Part shown: positions 1 through 5,566 of the stretch, one piece after another | How positions within the stretch are numbered: position 1 is the first letter of the stretch | Layout: the number at the start of each line of letters is the position of its first letter | Assembly: GCF_020217005.1 (NCBI RefSeq) | Contig: NZ_JAIWOI010000182.1 | Location: 1-10,000 of the forward strand | Length of the DNA: 10,000 nt | Direction of reading: 5' to 3' | Origin: Rheinheimera sp. | GTDB taxonomy: Bacteria > Pseudomonadota > Gammaproteobacteria > Enterobacterales > Alteromonadaceae | The notes under the pieces: generated by a model | What the model was told of the DNA's origin: nothing | Databases searched by the model: none | Seen by the model: the letters and a program-made list of their open reading frames with translations, nothing else | Position numbers and translations under genes: made by a program

Positions 1-1
1 G

Positions 2-235
2 ACTATGGAAACCACTTCGTATTACATCAGTAGTATTAACGACGCCACCAGTGCCAGCATTACCTTACCGCTGGACAGCTACACTATATTGTTAGTACGT
101 AAAGACTTAAACAATAACAAAACTTTGTTGGCACAAACCGGAGAAATCGAATTGCTGCAGGGTAGTTCCTATCTGCTGGTGGCAGAAAAAGACCCGGACA
201 CAGAAACAGGTTATAAAATCAGTTTGCAGTACTAA
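2..235 (+). CDS. C-terminal part of an unidentified beta-rich protein (partial, 5' end outside window)
   Basis: The reading frame is open from the left edge to a TAA at 233-235. An ATG lies at position 5, but only four bases precede it, so no ribosome binding site can be judged, and I treat the frame as the end of a longer gene. The visible 77 residues alternate hydrophobic and polar positions (for example SYTILLVRKD and SSYLLVAEKD), which suggests beta strands. There is no predicted transmembrane helix and no cysteine. The pattern resembles the repeats of DUF4397-type extracytoplasmic proteins, where a 'tYtvlv..' strand is followed by a 'l..g..Y.lvv' strand. This is a resemblance only, and the family is uncertain. 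A strong terminator follows 23 bp after the stop, so this is the last gene of its transcript. Confidence 0.55.
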   Translation, partial: TMETTSYYISSINDATSASITLPLDSYTILLVRKDLNNNKTLLAQTGEIELLQGSSYLLVAEKDPDTETGYKISLQY

Positions 236-258
236 CACTCAGATTGATTTTCTGACAG

Positions 259-286
259 AGGCCCGCCTGAGCAGCGGGCCTTTTTT
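259..286 (+). terminator. Rho-independent terminator of the left-edge gene
   Basis: A perfect 8-bp stem (AGGCCCGC at 259-266 with GCGGGCCT at 274-281) encloses a 7-nt loop and runs into six T residues at 281-286. It lies 23 bp after the stop codon at 235 and insulates the left-edge gene from the repeat array and antiporter gene that follow. Confidence 0.9.
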
Positions 287-304
287 ATCAGCGTTTCTGG
301 TGTC

Positions 305-536
305 CGTCTGGCCAACAGCCATTGGCGCTCATCCGCTGCTCTACTACAACAGCTGCCAAACTTTTGGCAATGCTTTCTCCGGCTTCAGTCTGGCCAATGG
401 ACAGAGCCATTGGCGCTCATCCGGGCATTGCCAAACTTTTGGCAATGCTTTCTCCGGCTTCAGTCTGGCCAATGGACAGAGCCATTAGCGCTCATCCGGG
501 CATTGCCAAACTTTTGGCAATGCTTTCTCCGGCTTC
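305..536. repeat. Tandem array of a 75-bp hairpin-rich repeat (about 2.4 units plus a degenerate fragment)
   Basis: Units begin at 355, 430 and 505, exactly 75 bp apart. The third unit stops after about 32 bp, near 536. A shortened fragment at 305-333 matches the second half of the unit with a 6-nt loss. Each full unit carries two inverted repeats. Hairpin A has arms GCATTGCCAAA and TTTGGCAATGC around a 2-nt CT spacer. It is perfect over 11 bp at 425-448 and 500-523, and the first copy keeps only GCCAAA/TTTGGC at 355-368. Hairpin B has GCCAATGG at 393-400 and CCATTGGC at 407-414 around 6 nt. Copy 2 has one mismatch (A487). The degenerate fragment keeps a 5-bp version, GCCAA 311-315 with TTGGC 322-326. 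Because 75 is divisible by three, spurious open frames run through the array. I see no ribosome binding site, and the array sits just behind a terminator, so I regard it as non-coding. Confidence 0.9.
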
Positions 537-603
537 GCTCTTCCTTGTTATTTGTTTTTCCTCTAAATTAGCAGCCAGTTGAAATCATCAGATGGAGTAA
601 AAC

Positions 604-1677
604 ATGACCTGGATAATGTTGTTGGTCGGTTTGGTATTGCTGGTCGTAGGTGCGGATTTATTGGTAAAAGGGGCGGCGCGTTTAGCTGGTTCATTTGGTA
701 TTCCGGCATTAGTCATAGGTTTAACAGTAGTGGCTTTTGGTACCAGCGCCCCCGAACTGGCTGTGAGTGTCAAAGCCGCTTATTCCGGCCAGGCGGAACT
801 GGCTATCGCCAATGCGGTAGGCAGTAATATCTTTAATGTGCTGTTTATTCTGGGCGCAGCAGCCATGATCTCTCCGCTGATCATCTCTCGGCAGTTAATC
901 CGCCAGGATGTGCCTATTATGGTGTTGGTGTCAGTTCTCGCGATGTGGATGACCTTTGATGGTTCTATTACTCGTTTTGAAGCTGCAATTCTTGCCGCAG
1001 GCTTAGTTGGCTATACCTGGTTTTTATTCCGGCAAGGTAAAGCTAATGGACTTGATACGGCGGACGAAGAAGTCGAAGCCATGCTAAAAGCCAAAGTACC
1101 AGCCTGGCAAAACCTGCTGTTACTGGTGGGAGGTTTAGTATTGCTGGTGTTGGGTTCGCGTTTTCTGGTTGATAGCGCAGTAGAGATTGCCCGAGCCTTT
1201 GGCGTGAACGAAGCCGTAATAGGTTTGACTATTATTGCAGCTGGTACTTCGTTACCTGAAGTGGTGACTTCTGTAGTGGCGACTCTGCGTGGCGAACGTG
1301 ACATAGCTGTAGGTAATGTAGTGGGCAGTAATATCTTCAACATCCTTTGTGTACTGGGAATTTCAGGTCTGGTATCTCCGGTGCCACTGCTTGCAGGCGA
1401 ACAAATGGCCACTGTTGATATTCCCGTAATGGTTGGCGTAGCCATATTGTGTGTGCCACTTTTTTTCATTGGCTCTGTGCTGAATCGTATCGAAGGCCTG
1501 TTATTTATGCTGCTGTATGTAGCTTACACCTGGTATCTGGTGGCTGTAGCCTTAAAAGAATCTTACCTGGGCGAGTTACAACAGGGCATTTTGTATGGCC
1601 TGCTGCCAGCTGTCGTACTATTTGTTCTGTTGTCTTTTGTCCACGACCGGATGAAAAATAAAGTAAAACATCAATAA
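604..1677 (+). CDS. CaCA-family calcium/sodium antiporter (YrbG-like)
   Basis: This 357-residue inner-membrane protein belongs to the Ca2+/cation antiporter family, which exchanges cytoplasmic Ca2+ for Na+ or another cation. It shows the family's two inverted alpha repeats. Alpha-1 has GLTVVAFGTSAPEL at about 39-52 and AVGSNIFN at 71-78. Alpha-2 has GLTIIAAGTSLPEV at about 207-220 and GNVVGSNIFN at 237-246. The ion-binding acidic residues of both GTS-xPE motifs are present. Hydrophobic segments fill most of the protein, and a short acidic hydrophilic loop near residues 148-165 separates the halves, as expected for five-plus-five helices. Length is close to that of E. coli YrbG. The start is supported by GGAG at 594-597, 6 nt before the ATG. 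Its own terminator follows, so it appears monocistronic. The real substrate (Ca2+ or another cation) cannot be read from sequence. Confidence 0.93.
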   Translation: MTWIMLLVGLVLLVVGADLLVKGAARLAGSFGIPALVIGLTVVAFGTSAPELAVSVKAAYSGQAELAIANAVGSNIFNVLFILGAAAMISPLIISRQLIRQDVPIMVLVSVLAMWMTFDGSITRFEAAILAAGLVGYTWFLFRQGKANGLDTADEEVEAMLKAKVPAWQNLLLLVGGLVLLVLGSRFLVDSAVEIARAFGVNEAVIGLTIIAAGTSLPEVVTSVVATLRGERDIAVGNVVGSNIFNILCVLGISGLVSPVPLLAGEQMATVDIPVMVGVAILCVPLFFIGSVLNRIEGLLFMLLYVAYTWYLVAVALKESYLGELQQGILYGLLPAVVLFVLLSFVHDRMKNKVKHQ

Positions 1678-1693
1678 GTTAGGTATCGTTCAC

Positions 1694-1722
1694 AAAAAGC
1701 AGGCCTAAACGGGCCTGTTTTT
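1694..1722 (+). terminator. Rho-independent terminator of the antiporter gene
   Basis: CAGGCC at 1700-1705 pairs with GGCCTG at 1712-1717 around a 6-nt loop. A-residues before the stem face the T tract at 1718-1722, so the stem may extend. It starts about 17 bp after the stop codon at 1677. Confidence 0.85.
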
Positions 1723-1778
1723 ATTTCCTGAGGTAGATGACGATTTAATGAACTGTATGAGTTGCCAAAGCTGAGTAC

Positions 1779-1807
1779 TATCCAACCCTTGTTTTTGTTT
1801 ATATAAT
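1779..1807 (+). promoter_or_regulatory. Putative sigma-70 promoter of the CorC/HlyC-like gene
   Basis: A perfect TATAAT -10 box lies at 1802-1807. At 17-bp spacing the -35 position (1779-1784) reads TATCCA, a weak 3/6 match to TTGACA. Transcription would begin near 1814, about 25 bp before the ATG at 1839. The site lies in the only gap between the upstream terminator and the gene. The -10 is convincing and the -35 is not, so an activator may help. Confidence 0.45.
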
Positions 1808-1838
1808 CCTTCGCAGTTCATAACCTCAATGAGACCCC

Positions 1839-3167
1839 ATGGAAATCTTTATACTTGTTGGACTTATCCTGTTAAATGGCATTTTTGCCATGTCTGAAAT
1901 TGCTATTGTCACAGCTAAAAAATCTCGTTTAACGGCTCTGGCACATAAAGGAAAATCCTCGGCCGCCATAGCCCTCAAACTGGCTGAAGATCCTACACAG
2001 TTTTTATCTACGGTCCAGATTGGTATTACCTCTATTGGTATCTTAAACGGTATTTTCGGTGAATCTATCCTTGCAGAACCTTTTGCGCTTTGGATGCAAA
2101 GTCTGGGGATGGCGCCAGAATTTAGCAGCATTTTTGCTACAGCCTTAGTCGTTATTGTAGTGACCTATGTGTCTATCGTCGTGGGTGAACTGGTCCCGAA
2201 ACGTATTGGGCAAATCAGTGCGGAGTCTATCGCCTGTTTAATGGCGAAGCCTATGTTGTTGTTGGCTTTAGCCACCAAACCTTTTGTGTTTTTATTATCA
2301 GGCTCTACCCACGCTTTTATGCGTTTGTTTGGTTTTGCTCACAATACAGAATCCAATGTAACTCATGAAGACATTCAGGCTATGTTGCTGGAAGGTTCAA
2401 GCTCAGGCGTGATAGAGCATAACGAACATGCCATGGTGAAAAATGTGTTCCGTCTGGATGAGCGCTCCATTTCATCTTTGATGGTGCCACGTTCAGACAT
2501 TATCTTTTTAGATACAGCCATCAGCATGGAAGACAACTTACACCGGGTGATGCAATCGCCTCATTCACGTTTCCCTGTCTGCCAACAAAGCGCTGATGAG
2601 CTGATTGGTATAGTTTCAGCCAAACAGTTGCTGGCACAGTCTGTGGCAGGCCAACTGACAGATTTACCCTCTTTGGTACAACCTTGTCACTACGTACCAG
2701 ACAGCTTAACTGGCATGGAATTGTTAGAACATTTCCGCACCACAGCCCGTCAAGTGGTCTTTGTGGTAGACGAGTACGGTGATTTAAAAGGTATGGTGAC
2801 GTTGCAGGACTTAATGGAAGCTTTAACAGGTGAATTAAATCCGGATGATGGTGAAGACTTAATGGTGGTGCAGCGTGACGACGGATCTTACCTGCTGGAC
2901 GGCTTGCTGCCTGTGATCGATTTAAAAGATTGTTTGGGTTTAGATGAATTACCTGAAGAGAATCAGCGCAACTATCAAACGTTAAATGGCTTATTGATGT
3001 TGTTGATGGGAAAAATTCCACAAACAGCGGACAAAGTACTGATCAAAAACTGGCAGTTGGAAATTGTCGATATGGATGGCAAACGAGTGGATAAAGTATT
3101 GGCTATTCAATTAACACCGGAGCAAATGGCGGAATTAAAGGCCGCTGCAGATGATATGCGCGATTGA
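1839..3167 (+). CDS. CNNM/HlyC-CorC family membrane protein (DUF21 + CBS pair + CorC_HlyC; YtfL-like)
   Basis: This 442-residue protein has the full architecture of the 'hemolysin family' (CNNM/CorC) proteins. An N-terminal DUF21 membrane domain (about 1-190) has hydrophobic segments near 1-24, 55-80, 97-118 and 135-155, including the typical 'MSEIAIVTAKKSRL' and 'GELVPKRIG' stretches. A linker ends in MVPRSD (215-220). Two CBS domains (about 216-270 and 280-335) follow, the second with VVDEYGDLKGMVTLQDLMEAL. A C-terminal CorC_HlyC domain spans about 345-428. Length and order match E. coli YtfL (about 447 residues). Relatives are implicated in Mg2+/Co2+ or polyamine efflux; the historical hemolysin label is misleading. 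The start ATG has a weak GAG at 1831-1833, 5 nt upstream. The gene stands alone between a promoter and a bidirectional terminator. The transported ion is unknown here. Confidence 0.92.
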   Translation: MEIFILVGLILLNGIFAMSEIAIVTAKKSRLTALAHKGKSSAAIALKLAEDPTQFLSTVQIGITSIGILNGIFGESILAEPFALWMQSLGMAPEFSSIFATALVVIVVTYVSIVVGELVPKRIGQISAESIACLMAKPMLLLALATKPFVFLLSGSTHAFMRLFGFAHNTESNVTHEDIQAMLLEGSSSGVIEHNEHAMVKNVFRLDERSISSLMVPRSDIIFLDTAISMEDNLHRVMQSPHSRFPVCQQSADELIGIVSAKQLLAQSVAGQLTDLPSLVQPCHYVPDSLTGMELLEHFRTTARQVVFVVDEYGDLKGMVTLQDLMEALTGELNPDDGEDLMVVQRDDGSYLLDGLLPVIDLKDCLGLDELPEENQRNYQTLNGLLMLLMGKIPQTADKVLIKNWQLEIVDMDGKRVDKVLAIQLTPEQMAELKAAADDMRD

Positions 3168-3217
3168 GTCTTGTTTTGACAAAGAAGCAGTGTGCAAACT
3201 CAAGCCCTGGTGCCAGC

Positions 3218-3250
3218 AAAAAAAACGCCACAGCAAAGTGGCGTTTTTTT
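3218..3250. terminator. Bidirectional rho-independent terminator between convergent genes
   Basis: CGCCAC at 3226-3231 pairs with GTGGCG at 3238-3243 around the 6-nt loop AGCAAA. It is flanked by eight A residues on the left (3218-3225) and seven T residues on the right (3244-3250). The symmetry provides a U tract in both directions, serving the plus-strand gene ending at 3167 and the minus-strand gene ending at 3253. Confidence 0.9.
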
Positions 3251-3252
3251 GT

Positions 3253-3453
3253 TTAATCTTTTTGGTTTTTAGTTCGTAAGGCCAAAGGGTCTGCATCAAG
3301 ACCAAAACCTAAGAGTGGCAATAATTCCGGTATTTCATCTTCCGGTATGCCAACTTTGTGGAAATGCTTCACCACATACTGCAGATCATGGCCTTGCTCT
3401 TTGAATTGTTGTGCAGTTTTTAAGTGCACAGTTCGCATAAAGTTCGATGTCAT
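3253..3453 (-). CDS. Small orphan protein, 66 residues, unknown function
   Basis: I do not recognise this family. The frame is open further upstream (to an ATG at 3513), but I choose the ATG at 3451-3453. It has a strong minus-strand ribosome binding site, AGGGAG (within 3461-3467), 8 nt upstream, and the upstream extension has no comparable site. The 66-residue product starts MTSNFMRTVHLKT and ends with a charged tail, RTKNQKD. It has no membrane segment, no signal peptide and no cysteine. The first half (HLKTAQQFKEQGHDLQYVVKHF) looks helical, and the middle (KVGIPEDEIPELLPLLGFG) is acidic with two prolines. A small cytoplasmic helical protein is likely. It lies 129 bp downstream of the short-chain dehydrogenase gene, on the same strand, and directly before the bidirectional terminator. 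It could be the last gene of that operon or have its own promoter; I see no convincing one. Confidence 0.68.
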   Translation of the reverse strand: MTSNFMRTVHLKTAQQFKEQGHDLQYVVKHFHKVGIPEDEIPELLPLLGFGLDADPLALRTKNQKD

Positions 3454-3582
3454 GATAGTCACTCCCTGGAGAAAAGCGACAGTCATAGTGGTGAAATATT
3501 CGACAACAGGCAAGTGTTTTTCGACGAAAATTTAAACAATTTTTCGGACAAATTCTAAGCTGTTGATCCCACTAAAAGATAA

Positions 3583-4401
3583 TCAAATCAGCTTAAATTT
3601 TCGCCTCAGTATTTTATCCAGCAATTTTTGAGGTAACAGCCTGGCAAGCAGAATTAAGCTGACAGCACCATGTCCAATCCCCACAACACCGCTACAATTG
3701 GCTTTATCTAGTTGCTTCATCAGGCTGTTGGCAAAACTTTCTGCTGAAGTTGGCTTATTCTGGCTGGCGTTAGCGCGCAGTAGCACTCCTTCACGCATCG
3801 ACCACCAAAATGAATCAGGTTTTAATAGTTGCTCTGCTTCAAGCTTGGCTCTGTTGGCAAAACCTGTATCTATGGCGCCGGGTTGCACTGTTAAAACTCT
3901 GACGCCTAAAGGAGCTAATTCCATCCGAAGCGCGTCCGACAAACTATGCAAGGCGGCTTTGGAGGCGCAATAAACTCCGGCAAAAGGTGTGGTTAAAACA
4001 CCTGAGACACTGCCAATATTTACAATTAAGCCTTTGCTTTGTATCAGCAAAGGCAAACAGGCTTGAGTGAGATCCATTACCGCAAATACATTCACTTCAA
4101 ACTGCTGACGCAGACCTTCAGCTCCGGCATCCAGCACAGGTCCCATCACCCCAAATCCAGCGTTATTCACCAGAATATCTAATCGCCCTACCTGTTGTTT
4201 CAGCTGCACTGCAGCTTCTTTGACCGAATCTGCTTCGGTCATTTCCAGCGCTATAGTCTCCAGACCTAAATGTTGCAGCGCCACTAAATCGGCTTCTTTT
4301 CGCGCTGTGGCAAAAACTCTGTATCCTTGACGTTTAGCTTCAATAGCCAAAGCTTTACCTATACCACCGGAACAACCTGTGATCAGCATGGTTTTGCTCA
4401 T
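3583..4401 (-). CDS. SDR family (short-chain dehydrogenase/reductase) oxidoreductase
   Basis: This 272-residue protein is a classical SDR with a Rossmann fold and a cytoplasmic NAD(P)(H)-dependent activity on an unknown alcohol or carbonyl substrate. The cofactor motif TGCSGGIG is at 8-15. R34 at the end of strand 2 hints at NADP preference. NNAG is at 79-82 and the structural Asn at 104. The catalytic set is complete: N104, S131, and YCASK with Y144 and K148. PG..DTGF after the active site is also typical. The C-terminal 40 residues are basic and hydrophobic (LILLARLLPQKLLDKILRRKFKL), which may give a membrane-facing tail as in some SDRs acting on lipids. The start overlaps the map stop as ATGA (4398-4401), and AGGGAG lies 7 nt upstream inside map. 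It is therefore translated with map, probably by coupling. Confidence 0.92.
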   Translation of the reverse strand: MSKTMLITGCSGGIGKALAIEAKRQGYRVFATARKEADLVALQHLGLETIALEMTEADSVKEAAVQLKQQVGRLDILVNNAGFGVMGPVLDAGAEGLRQQFEVNVFAVMDLTQACLPLLIQSKGLIVNIGSVSGVLTTPFAGVYCASKAALHSLSDALRMELAPLGVRVLTVQPGAIDTGFANRAKLEAEQLLKPDSFWWSMREGVLLRANASQNKPTSAESFANSLMKQLDKANCSGVVGIGHGAVSLILLARLLPQKLLDKILRRKFKLI

Positions 4402-5192
4402 GGCCTGGCTCCCTTTACTAAATGCTGTTCGTCTGGTCTGAGCGTTAACACCAGAAAACCAGTGTCAGTCACAGCCACTGTATGCTCCCATTGGGCAGAT
4501 AACTTTTTATCTTTGGTCACCACAGTCCAGCCATCAGACTTTTGTTTTATCCTTCTGTCGCCCTGATTAATCATTGGCTCAATGGTGAACACCATGCCGG
4601 GTTTGAGGGTTAAACCTGTGCCTGCTTTGCCATAATGCAAAATTTGTGGCTCTTCATGCATTTCACGGCCTATGCCATGGCCACAGTATTCACGCACCAC
4701 AGAATAACCATGCCGCTCAGCATGTTGCTGCACAGCTTGTGCTATATCACCTAAACGCGCACCGGGTTTGACCTGATAAATGCCCTGCCACAGCGCCTGA
4801 TAAGTCACATCCACCAGGCGTTGCGCCAAAGGACTGACCTTGCCCAGACAATACATTTTGCTGGAGTCGGCTATAAAGCCGTCTTTTTCCAGCGTAATGT
4901 CCAGATTGACAATATCGCCTTCTTTTAAAATATCAGTCTGTTTTGGCATGCCATGACAGACCACCTCATTGATGGAGCTGTTCAGTACATATTGGTAGTC
5001 GTATTGACCTTTACTGGCCGGCCTGGATGCTAATGGTCCACGAATAAATGCTTCCACCGCATCGTTAAGCTGCATGGTGCTGATACCTGGTTTGACTAAC
5101 TCATCCAGCATCAGAAAAACCTGCGCCAACAGCTGCCCTGCTTTGTGCTGGACATCCAGTTCAGCCTGGGTTTTCAGATGGATCGAGTTCAT
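4398..5192 (-). CDS. map: Type I methionine aminopeptidase
   Basis: This 264-residue cytoplasmic enzyme removes the initiator methionine from nascent proteins. All five metal ligands of the family are present: D98 (NLDIT), D109 (IADSSK), H172 (GHGIG), E205 (TIEP) and E236 (QWEH). The substrate-binding H80 (VCHGMP) is also there. Length equals the E. coli enzyme (264), with no N-terminal zinc-finger extension. The start at 5192 has AGGA about 8 nt upstream and lies inside the preceding ParD-like gene, overlapping it by 32 bp; no other early start is available. The housekeeping copy usually sits by rpsB, whereas this one is between a ParD-like gene and an SDR gene. I therefore infer a second paralogue, though its uniqueness in the genome cannot be seen from here. 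It is the middle gene of a tight operon. Confidence 0.95.
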   Translation of the reverse strand: MNSIHLKTQAELDVQHKAGQLLAQVFLMLDELVKPGISTMQLNDAVEAFIRGPLASRPASKGQYDYQYVLNSSINEVVCHGMPKQTDILKEGDIVNLDITLEKDGFIADSSKMYCLGKVSPLAQRLVDVTYQALWQGIYQVKPGARLGDIAQAVQQHAERHGYSVVREYCGHGIGREMHEEPQILHYGKAGTGLTLKPGMVFTIEPMINQGDRRIKQKSDGWTVVTKDKKLSAQWEHTVAVTDTGFLVLTLRPDEQHLVKGARP

Positions 5193-5391
5193 TTAGCAAG
5201 TCCTGCAAAGTAGTTGATTTGTTTTTCAGTAATTTACGACACAATTCCTGATAGCTCAGCTGGGGATTCAACTCAGCCAGCATACCAACACGGATCCAGA
5301 ATTCAGCCTGCGCATTGATAGATCGAGCCATCACTTTACTCGCTTCCCGCAAGTCCTCATGCAGGTCGTCCGATATTTTCACTATGCCCAT
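5161..5391 (-). CDS. ParD-like antitoxin-family protein (small putative DNA-binding protein)
   Basis: This 76-residue protein begins MGIVKISDDLHEDLREASK and contains RSINAQAEFWIRVGMLAELNP (about 23-43), the hallmark of the ParD_like family. Those are short, ribbon-helix-helix-like proteins grouped with type II antitoxins. The N-terminal strand (VKIS) plus two helices would bind DNA as a dimer, and the C-terminal 25 residues are likely a flexible partner-binding tail. No ParE/RelE-type toxin gene follows; the next gene is map, overlapping by 32 bp. The ribosome binding site is poor (AAAGTG 5 nt before the ATG at 5391). An inverted repeat at 5403-5419, just upstream, is a plausible autoregulatory operator. 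Family assignment is from memory of the conserved motif. The toxin-antitoxin role is not supported by the neighbourhood. Confidence 0.85.
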   Translation of the reverse strand: MGIVKISDDLHEDLREASKVMARSINAQAEFWIRVGMLAELNPQLSYQELCRKLLKNKSTTLQDLLNELDPSENPG

Positions 5392-5402
5392 AGATACACT
5401 TT

Positions 5403-5419
5403 ATATACATTTCGTATAT
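5403..5419. promoter_or_regulatory. Inverted repeat upstream of the ParD-like–map operon (candidate operator)
   Basis: ATATAC at 5403-5408 and GTATAT at 5414-5419 form a perfect 6-bp dyad with a 5-nt spacer. A further GTATA half-site lies at 5425-5429, and a degenerate one, ATACAC, at 5394-5399, so several TATAC-like half-sites are packed in about 36 bp. On the minus strand a -10-like TACAAT (5427 to 5422) overlaps the array. Its -35 region (GTGCTT at 17-bp spacing) is poor. Autorepression by the ParD-like protein is an inference from the ribbon-helix-helix habit of binding short dyads. Confidence 0.45.
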
Positions 5420-5493
5420 TTATTGTATAAAAGAAATGCGAAAAAAGCACTTAAAATGACGACAGAAACTGGGTAAGGTATGACATAGGACAA

Positions 5494-5520
5494 TAAACCA
5501 TTTCAAACAGTGGGTTATAG
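5494..5520 (+). promoter_or_regulatory. Weak candidate sigma-28 (FliA) promoter of the chemotaxis gene
   Basis: TAAA at 5494-5497 is followed after exactly 15 nt by GGTTATAG at 5513-5520. That matches the spacing of the flagellar consensus TAAA-N15-GCCGATAA, with a full -35 core but only 4 of 8 bases in the -10. The TATAGT at 5516-5521 could instead be a sigma-70 -10, although its -35 position (ATAAAC) is poor. Chemoreceptor genes are often FliA-dependent, which is why I list it. Confidence 0.22.
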
Positions 5521-5566
5521 TTCAGTATCAGCAATTGGGTTTAAAACTTAGACTGAGAGCCAGGAC

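Noticed and set aside
305..536. CRISPR array
   Set aside because: The periodic units are contiguous 75-bp copies without unique spacers, and no cas gene is present. The same reasoning excludes 7927-8160.
541..573. Possible promoter of the antiporter gene (TTGTTA at 545-550, TAAATT at 564-569)
   Set aside because: The two boxes are 13 bp apart, and no pairing at 16-18 bp gives acceptable matches on both sides.
300..582. Two overlapping open frames of 62 and 86 codons on the plus strand with repetitive protein sequence
   Set aside because: They arise because the 75-bp repeat has a length divisible by three. They lack ribosome binding sites, follow a terminator and only translate the hairpin array.
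2521..3021. 166-codon minus-strand frame inside the CorC/HlyC-like gene, and a 152-codon one at 1011-1469 inside the antiporter gene
   Set aside because: Both lie wholly within strongly recognisable plus-strand genes, have no family features and have low-complexity composition typical of antisense shadows.
3454..3513. N-terminal extension of the small orphan protein to the ATG at 3513
   Set aside because: The internal start at 3453 has a strong AGGGAG at correct distance, and the extension has no comparable site.
3557..3594. Possible terminator of the SDR gene: AAGCTG-TTGAT pairing with ATCAA-AT-CAGCTT
   Set aside because: The stem is interrupted, the loop is long and no T tract follows on the minus strand. 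It also overlaps the end of the coding region.
5161..5391. Complete ParDE-type toxin-antitoxin locus
   Set aside because: The gene after the ParD-like protein is an intact methionine aminopeptidase, and no ParE/RelE-like small protein is encoded on either strand nearby.
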